Below, piece after piece: positions 5,858 to 10,283 of a stretch of 10,283 nt of DNA. The stretch comes from JANRLJ01 sp034437895 (GTDB lineage Bacteria > Chloroflexota > Anaerolineae > Aggregatilineales > Phototrophicaceae), in NCBI GenBank assembly GCA_034437895.1, contig DAOTTO010000580.1, positions 1 to 10,283 of the forward strand. The letters run 5' to 3'. The position numbers and the translations under genes are program-made. Below the pieces are notes generated by a model. The model saw only the letters and a list, made by a program, of their open reading frames with translations, had not been told where the DNA came from and searched no databases. Numbering within the stretch: the first letter of the stretch is position 1; each line of letters opens with the position of its first letter.

Positions 5858-5865
5858 AAAACCTA

Positions 5866-6612
5866 TCAATCCACAAAGCGATATTTAATCAACGTCCACA
5901 GGGCGATGGGGCCGTCCGTCCATTTGAGCTTTTTGCCCTCGCTCCATTCCCGCCCATTATACGAAATCGGCACTTCATAGATGCGAATGCCTTGCTTTAG
6001 CACTTTCGCGGTAATTTCTGGCTCGAATTCAAAACGTTTGGCGTGGATTTTCATGTCGCGCACGACTTCCGCCCGCATCACCTTATAGCAGGTCTCCATA
6101 TCGCTGAGGATGGCGTTATAAAGGATATTCGTCACGAGCGTGAGAATTTTATTGGCGACCATGTTCCAGAAGTTCATCGCTTTGCGTGGTCCCCCCAAAA
6201 AGCGTGAGCCATACACCACCTGCGCGATCCCTTCTTCAATCGGCTTAAGCAGCATCGGATAATCACGCGGGTCATATTCAAAATCCGCATCCTGAATCAG
6301 CAAAATATCGCTCGATGCCGCCTTAAATCCCGTCACAAGTGCCGCGCCCTTACCTTGATTATGCGTATGATACAAAATTCGCACAATGGCATTGTTTTCC
6401 GCCTCGATTTTTTCCAGCACTTCGCGGGTGCCATCATGTGAGCCATCATCTACAATAATGACTTCGGCTGCCAGCCCCACATCCAAGACCCGCGCTAAGA
6501 CTTCCTCAATCGTGGTTGCCTCGTTATAACACGGGATAATCACGCTCAGAGTCAAGTTTTTACCGACCTGCTGATCGGTACGAACTCGTGAATGGGTATT
6601 GGCTTGAACCAT
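5866..6612 (-). CDS. Family 2 glycosyltransferase (dolichyl/polyprenyl-phosphate sugar synthase-like)
   Basis: The 248-residue protein is a GT2 (GT-A fold) enzyme. It begins its domain with LSVIIPCYNEATTIEEVL, has the nucleotide-binding VDDGS at 54-58, NQGKGAALVTGF at 85-96, the metal-binding DAD at 108-110 within LIQDADFEYDP, and the acceptor-side METCYKV and FEFEPEIT (194-201). This set is typical of DPM1-like enzymes that transfer mannose or glucose from a nucleotide sugar to a polyprenyl phosphate on the cytoplasmic face. There is no C-terminal membrane anchor, again as in DPM1-type enzymes. The sugar cannot be told. AGGAG lies about 9 bases before the ATG at 6612, and a TATAAT sits 58 bases upstream. 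It is followed by the multi-pass transferase, which could use its lipid-linked product. Confidence 0.88.
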   Translation of the reverse strand: MVQANTHSRVRTDQQVGKNLTLSVIIPCYNEATTIEEVLARVLDVGLAAEVIIVDDGSHDGTREVLEKIEAENNAIVRILYHTHNQGKGAALVTGFKAASSDILLIQDADFEYDPRDYPMLLKPIEEGIAQVVYGSRFLGGPRKAMNFWNMVANKILTLVTNILYNAILSDMETCYKVMRAEVVRDMKIHAKRFEFEPEITAKVLKQGIRIYEVPISYNGREWSEGKKLKWTDGPIALWTLIKYRFVD

Positions 6613-6670
6613 AATCGCACGCTCCTAAGCATGTGTTACAGAGGTACCAGTGCAGCACATCAGAAAAAAC

Positions 6671-6676
6671 ATTATA
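6671..6676 (-). promoter_or_regulatory. Candidate -10 box for the glycosyltransferase genes
   Basis: The minus strand reads GTG-TATAAT here, a perfect -10 hexamer, 58 bases before the GT2 start. No convincing -35 is present at 16-18 bases (sequence near GCGAAA). Confidence 0.4.
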
Positions 6677-6762
6677 CACGCGGCAACCCGATTTTTCGCA
6701 TGGATAATTTTGCCCACCGTTTTCCCTACGGTAGGATCAATTTACTGTGCATAATCGCGAAG

Positions 6763-6792
6763 TTGACGTTATACTGGTTAACAATGTGTTAT
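6763..6792 (+). promoter_or_regulatory. Candidate promoter of the PA14/SH3 secreted protein gene
   Basis: TTGACG (6763-6768) and TGTTAT (6787-6792) are separated by 18 bases, a 5/6 match and a 4/6 match to the sigma-70 consensus, and lie 32 bases before the gene's ATG. The strong GGAGGTC ribosome binding site follows at 6811-6817. The rest of 6613-6762 is the shared divergent regulatory region, with a small CCTA-CGG-TAGG palindrome at 6724-6734. Confidence 0.4.
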
Positions 6793-6824
6793 TTTGCTGA
6801 TTGTTCTTATGGAGGTCAAAACTT

Positions 6825-7880
6825 ATGACCCGACGGCTTACGCTTGCGGCATTTACGCTGCTCCTCACCCTGCTCTTTACGCTCGTCATCCCAAAAGGCG
6901 AACCGACCTCTGCCCAGGACTTCGGCACGGGGCCTTGGAACGCAACGTATTACAACTCGACTGATTTTACAAATCCGGTGGCAGGATCGTATTCCTATAC
7001 GGCGCTCAACCTGTTTACCGCCGACTTTCCAAGAGATGCCAGTGGTATCCCGATCCCCGGCATTGGACAGGATACTTTCTCCGCGATCTATACCTCCAGC
7101 CAGAATTTTACGGGCGGCACGTATCTCTTTCGTCTGCTCGTGGATGATCGGGCGTGGGTGACGATTGACGGTGTGGAAATCTTCAACGCGACAGCGCCGG
7201 GCGTGGAAGCCAGCGTTATCGTTGTGCTGACTCCCGGTGTGCATACGCTGGTGATGAATTATATCGAGTTCACCTCCACCGCCTCGATTCAGCTTCAATG
7301 GGGCTTGCAAGGTACGACAGGTGTTGTGCCGGGCGCAACCGCCGGGCCGACGGCTGTCCCCACCATCACGCCGCTGCCGTATATTCCGCCCGGTTCGCTG
7401 ACGGCTACCGTCATCCGTGCCAGTATCTTGAATGTGCGGGATGCCCCTTCAACGGGAGCGAATCGCATCGCCCGTATCCGGCGCGGACAGACTTATGCCG
7501 TTGTCGGGCGAGATGACCGCGCCCGCTGGTTCTTGATCGAACTTGGCGGTTATCGTGGATGGGCTTATGGCTATTATCTGGCGTTCAACTTTAACGAATT
7601 TACTGCACCTGTCGCCAGCGGCAACAATATCGTTGATTTGCAAGGCTATCCTGATACAGGGGTGCGCGTTCAGACTGAGGCCGGGCTAAGGATGCGGGCG
7701 CAGCCCAACACCGCTTCCCCCCAAACGGGACGGATTGATTGGGGTGCTTTCCTGCCTGTTATAGGACGCACAGGCGACAGTTCATGGCTGCTCATCGTAT
7801 GGCGCGGCACTGTCGGTTGGATTTATGCGCCGTTTGTCGAAGTCATCGAGGGCGATCTGAACACTGTGCCTATCCGATAA
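6825..7880 (+). CDS. Secreted PA14-domain protein with two bacterial SH3 domains
   Basis: The 351-residue protein has a Sec signal peptide (MTRRLTLAAFTLLLTLLFTLVIP, likely cleaved at TSA|QDF near 30). A PA14-like domain at about 36-160 follows (WNATYYNSTDF..., FRLLVDDRAWVTIDGVEIF, GVHTLVMNYIE, IQLQWG). PA14 domains bind sugars or ligands in the lectin-like PA14/GLEYA group. A Thr/Pro linker (168-190) joins it to two SH3b domains, 193-254 (LNVRDAPSTGANRIARIRRGQ, then WFLIELGGYRGWAYGYYL) and 280-341 (LRMRAQPNTASPQTGRI, then WLLIVWRGTVGWIYAPFV). SH3b domains usually bind peptidoglycan or cell-wall peptides, so the protein is probably held at the envelope. The ATG at 6825 is fixed by GGAGGTC 8 bases upstream and by the signal peptide. 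An earlier TTG at 6801 would only add non-signal residues. Confidence 0.85.
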   Translation: MTRRLTLAAFTLLLTLLFTLVIPKGEPTSAQDFGTGPWNATYYNSTDFTNPVAGSYSYTALNLFTADFPRDASGIPIPGIGQDTFSAIYTSSQNFTGGTYLFRLLVDDRAWVTIDGVEIFNATAPGVEASVIVVLTPGVHTLVMNYIEFTSTASIQLQWGLQGTTGVVPGATAGPTAVPTITPLPYIPPGSLTATVIRASILNVRDAPSTGANRIARIRRGQTYAVVGRDDRARWFLIELGGYRGWAYGYYLAFNFNEFTAPVASGNNIVDLQGYPDTGVRVQTEAGLRMRAQPNTASPQTGRIDWGAFLPVIGRTGDSSWLLIVWRGTVGWIYAPFVEVIEGDLNTVPIR

Positions 7881-7918
7881 GCACCGCAATCTTAGGGATT
7901 CATCCGGTAAATTCTTTT

Positions 7919-7991
7919 AACCACACAGGACACAGAGCGCACAGAGATTGGATTGAATCTCCCCTCTGTGTCCTCCGTGATCTCTGTGGTT
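7919..7991. repeat. Palindromic copy of the dispersed repeat between convergent genes
   Basis: The left arm 7919-7946 and the right arm 7964-7991 are inverted copies matching at 22 of 28 positions, starting AACCACA and ending CACAGAG, with a 17-base spacer. Both arms belong to the same sequence family as the copies at 2788 and 5058-5086. The element fills most of the 136-bp gap between the PA14/SH3 gene and the protease gene. As a hairpin it could end transcription from both sides. Confidence 0.75.
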
Positions 7992-8016
7992 CAATCTTCG
8001 TATATCTAAACTTGCT

Positions 8017-8769
8017 TTACCCCACCACCGCCAGCGCTTTTAAGATGGCGAACATCCCAAACGCCACATGAGCGACAATCGCAGCGCGGGTACTGCTTGT
8101 ATATGCCCGAACCCCCGTAATGAACAGCGCATCCAATAACGGCACGATCAGCGCGTACCAGAACGGTGTGAGTCCGTTAAGCTGGAAAGGCGTATAGGCC
8201 AGAACATGAAACGCCGCATGAAAAACCGCCGTCATCAAAAAGCCAGACAACGCCCCTAATGAAATCCGCAGTGCTGGAAAAATAAGGCCGCGAAAGACCA
8301 ATTCCTCCGCTAACGGCTGCACAATCACTAGCAGCAGTACCGCCAACACCCAAGCCGCAATCGTTAAATCGGCGCGGGGCAGCAGCGTATAGCCGCCCCC
8401 ATCGCTAAAAAAACTGATGAGTTCCAGCACAGGCCAAAAATTGCCCGTAATCACTAAGCTGATGAGATCAATCAACAGCGCCACCGCAAAACTCAGCAGC
8501 AGAATAATCGGCAGTGCGGAACGGGTCGGCCCTAATTTGAAGGCGGTGCGTTCTTCAAGGGTACGATAGCGCGAGAAAAAAATAAGCGCGATTGTCAAAA
8601 CGCCGCCGATAATCCATCCGATCAGCGGTTGAGCAGGCGACTCCGGCAGAAGAAGCTGTGCGATGGTGGTCCCCAGCACTATCGCGGCGAACATTGCGAT
8701 AACCATTCCGACGGCAGTTGTAACGCTCCAGGGGGGAGCAGAGTCTAAACGGGTGAGGCGTTTGAGCAT
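8017..8769 (-). CDS. CPBP-family intramembrane glutamic protease (CAAX/Abi type)
   Basis: The 250-residue polytopic protein has hydrophobic segments at about 16-40, 47-66, 86-108, 136-153, 170-190, 203-220 and 228-247. It carries the first CPBP motif EELVFRG (Glu155, Glu156, Arg160), a His-containing second region AVFHAAFH (183-188) and a third region AHVAFG (His234). The family includes the Rce1 CAAX protease and bacterial proteins tied to bacteriocin processing or self-immunity. In Chloroflexota most members have no known substrate. The Asn often found four residues after the third-motif His is Gly here, which may reflect divergence. ATG 8769 has AGGA about 8 bases upstream. It is convergent with the PA14/SH3 gene and separated by 110 bp from the broken propeller gene upstream, with no recognised features in that gap. 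Confidence 0.82.
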   Translation of the reverse strand: MLKRLTRLDSAPPWSVTTAVGMVIAMFAAIVLGTTIAQLLLPESPAQPLIGWIIGGVLTIALIFFSRYRTLEERTAFKLGPTRSALPIILLLSFAVALLIDLISLVITGNFWPVLELISFFSDGGGYTLLPRADLTIAAWVLAVLLLVIVQPLAEELVFRGLIFPALRISLGALSGFLMTAVFHAAFHVLAYTPFQLNGLTPFWYALIVPLLDALFITGVRAYTSSTRAAIVAHVAFGMFAILKALAVVG

Positions 8770-8879
8770 AAAACAATCCTAGTGTGGCGCAAAAGTGACC
8801 TTTTAGCCGCCAGTATGCGTCATTTAGCTGAATAGAGGATGAGGGCGCAACCCATTGGCACGGTGACGAGGCTGCTCGG

Positions 8880-9188
8880 CTACGGCGTTGCGGTAGAAGT
8901 AAGAGTTGCTATTGGAATAGTTGTCGGGATTGGGGTTGATGATGGATTTTGCCCTGTATTCGTCCAACCCACAAAACTTATACTAGAATCTGACGGTACA
9001 AACACTTCTCCACTTTGAATGTCAAAAATGACAGATCGATTAAAACTCCAATAACCGATATATCCCCCATCAGGAGACCAAAACGAATGAGTAAGATCCG
9101 TATTGAGAATTTCATTTGGATCACATATGGCGGTTATGTCACCTGTTTGGAAATTGTAGACAATGATATAGGACTTTTGCTCACGCAT
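8880..9188 (-). CDS. 3' part of a beta-propeller (PD40/WD40-like) gene, split by an inserted element
   Basis: The 102-residue frame starts at an ATG overlapping the stop of the upstream part. It encodes KSYIIVYNFQTGDITAICDP, then SFWSPDGGYIGYW and SVIFDIQSGEVF, repeats of the same propeller type as the upstream piece, and ends in a Thr/Pro-rich tail (TPIPTTIPIATLTSTATP) typical of exported proteins here. Only the part from about 9163 downward is native; the first few residues (MREQKS) are encoded by the insertion. With the element and one TGATATA copy removed, this piece joins the upstream part in frame as NIPYIIVYNFQTG. Whether it is ever translated alone is doubtful, as no ribosome binding site precedes the ATG. 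Confidence 0.7.
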   Translation of the reverse strand: MREQKSYIIVYNFQTGDITAICDPNEILNTDLTHSFWSPDGGYIGYWSFNRSVIFDIQSGEVFVPSDSSISFVGWTNTGQNPSSTPIPTTIPIATLTSTATP

Positions 9189-9305
9189 TTACCCCACCCC
9201 TAAATCCCCTCCCCATTGCATGGAGAGGGGACTTCAAGATGCGTTTTTCTCTCCCTCTCCAAGTATTGGAGAGGGGGCCGGGGGGTGAGGTAAGCGAAAG
9301 TCCTG
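9171..9305. mobile_element. MITE-like palindromic insertion with 7-bp direct repeats
   Basis: The insertion is 135 bp. TGATATA flanks it on both sides (9164-9170 and 9306-9312). Its ends are imperfect inverted repeats: GGACTTTTGCT (9171-9181) against AGCGAAAGTCC (9293-9303), 10 of 11 bases. Further in are TACCCCACCCC (9190-9200) and GGGGTGAGGTA (9282-9292), 10 of 11. Inside are two hairpins: CCCCTC-c-CCAT / ATGG-a-GAGGGG (9206-9230) and CCCTCTCCAA / TTGGAGAGGG (9253-9275). It codes for nothing of its own; read through on the minus strand it gives GPLSNTWRGRE and GRGFRGG, peptides well known from a repeat common in environmental genomes. Removing the element plus one direct repeat (142 bp) puts the two halves of the host gene back in one frame. 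Confidence 0.8.
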
Positions 9306-10283
9306 TGATATAAGGAATGTTTTGAGGTGTCCTATATATCCTGAAAGCAAGACTATTCCCATCTGGTGAAAAAATCTGTCTGAACCCCGCTGAACGGCTT
9401 ATCTCACTACCAAAGGCATTTTCTAGCGAGTCCCATAGATAGGTATTGATATTTCCAGTGTATATGCTTATTTCTGCCACTTGAAATCTGTACTGAGTAC
9501 CAGAAGCATTACCGATAGGGATAAAGAGGTGGCTCTCATCAGGCGACCAGATTGGCGATCCTGTTGCATTAAAAGCAGATGTTGGTATTAGGTCAAATAC
9601 GATATTAAGCGAGTTGAGGTCAAATACTTGTAGTTGTTCTGCATCTCCATATCCCATAACATTAACCAAGTTCATAGAAGCGGCATAATTCCCTTGCGGT
9701 GACAGAAATATACGCTGGCGGAGGTTATCGGGTGGAGCAGGCAACACAGGGTAGTTTATCTCTACACGAAAACCTTTGGACACTTGGAGCGGTGCCTCGT
9801 TAACAGTAATTTCAATAGTGGCAGTCACTTGTCTATCGTTAAATTCTTCGGGGAACATACGTATTAATAGGTGGTTTCCGTCAACCCATGCCAACTTATT
9901 TAGGTGACGTTCATACACAGGAATATCCGTCACTAAAAAGTATGCCTCGTCAGGAGTGAGAGCTAGTGTAGCCACCTCTCCTGTTTGCATATCCCACACA
10001 GTTAAATTGGTATGACCATAAGGGCGGAAAACCATAAACCGATTGTTCGGTGAAACCAGTGGAGGTAGCAGCGATTGAACTTGTGATTGGGTCAAAGGGG
10101 CATCAATTTGGGTTCGCCCCGATTGTGTAATACGCTCAAATCGATAAGGACTATCAGTATCGCTCATGCCACTAACCATTGAATAGTACGTTCCCGGAAA
10201 AACATCTGGAATACTAAGAACGGATGTATCAAATGATGAATCGCATAAAATAGCGACATTAGACTGAGCTTGACCTTTGTTAC
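9181..10283 (-). CDS. 5' part of a beta-propeller (PD40/WD40-like) gene, partial at the window edge
   Basis: The frame is open to the right edge: above the ATG at 10179 it continues as GQAQSNVAILCDSSFD and VFPGTYYSMVSG, so the true start is outside the window. The piece has TolB/WD40-like propeller repeats: NRFMVFRPYG...LTVWDMQTGEVATL, LSPQGNYAASM...LQVFDLNSLN, SPIWSPDESHLFIP...EISIYTGNINTYLW and FSPDGNSLAFRIYRTPQNIPYI. The SPDG/SPDE turns are typical. Such domains are protein-interaction or periplasmic scaffolds; no enzyme activity is implied. The last ~40 residues (from about TGLSLTSPPGPLSN) come from the inserted element, ending at TGA 9181-9183. Base composition is lower in G+C than the genes to the left. 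Confidence 0.8.
   Translation of the reverse strand, partial: NKGQAQSNVAILCDSSFDTSVLSIPDVFPGTYYSMVSGMSDTDSPYRFERITQSGRTQIDAPLTQSQVQSLLPPLVSPNNRFMVFRPYGHTNLTVWDMQTGEVATLALTPDEAYFLVTDIPVYERHLNKLAWVDGNHLLIRMFPEEFNDRQVTATIEITVNEAPLQVSKGFRVEINYPVLPAPPDNLRQRIFLSPQGNYAASMNLVNVMGYGDAEQLQVFDLNSLNIVFDLIPTSAFNATGSPIWSPDESHLFIPIGNASGTQYRFQVAEISIYTGNINTYLWDSLENAFGSEISRSAGFRQIFSPDGNSLAFRIYRTPQNIPYITGLSLTSPPGPLSNTWRGREKRILKSPLHAMGRGFRGGVNA

Noticed and set aside
9190..9292. Alternative boundaries for the right-hand insertion, with TA as the target duplication (TACCCCACC...GGTGAGGTA)
   Set aside because: Removing TA to TA (101 bp) leaves the two halves of the gene out of frame, while the TGATATA boundaries (142 bp) restore it.

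Overview
The window looks like a chromosomal accessory stretch from a member of the Chloroflexota, probably Anaerolineae-like. The reasons are secreted proteins built from PA14 and bacterial SH3 modules joined by Thr/Pro linkers, a large polytopic glycosyltransferase of the kind common in that phylum, a secreted protein whose C-terminal domain I associate with that phylum, and a heavy load of short dispersed palindromic repeats. This assignment is inference from protein style; there is no marker gene.

Layout. At the left edge is the last ~41 codons of an IscB-like (RRXRR/HNH, IS200/IS605-associated) protein on the + strand. Its stop codon lies in the loop of an 8-bp hairpin that looks like the element's right end. 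Eighteen bases after the hairpin comes a small HicB-like antitoxin without a visible HicA partner, then an RbsD/FucU-family sugar mutarotase (+). A convergent hairpin separates these from an aldo/keto reductase (-). Positions 1840-2328 hold no credible protein. They contain a palindromic repeat module (1949-2026) and then a compact set of hairpins with a perfect 6-bp loop-to-downstream pseudoknot, a candidate structured RNA (about 2049-2266). The minus strand then carries a 102-aa alpha/beta-barrel-like protein, a secreted 240-aa protein, a 688-aa multi-pass glycosyltransferase-like membrane protein and a family 2 glycosyltransferase. A divergent promoter region (6613-6824) leads into a secreted PA14 + 2xSH3 protein (+). 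A CPBP-family membrane protease (-) follows, converging on it. The right end is a beta-propeller gene (-) that runs off the window and is broken by a 135-bp inserted palindromic element.

How genes relate. The family 2 glycosyltransferase and the multi-pass protein probably form one cell-envelope glycosylation unit: the first could load a lipid-linked sugar and the second could use it. The secreted proteins are envelope or extracellular parts. HicB and the mutarotase are 28 bp apart and may be cotranscribed.

Most notable points: (1) the beta-propeller gene is interrupted by a MITE-like element with 7-bp direct repeats (TGATATA), and exact excision restores the reading frame; (2) a candidate structured RNA, possibly a stand-alone omega (HEARO-type) RNA, lies about 1.9 kb from an IscB end; (3) another dispersed repeat is read through in frame inside the membrane glycosyltransferase, adding about 16 charged residues.
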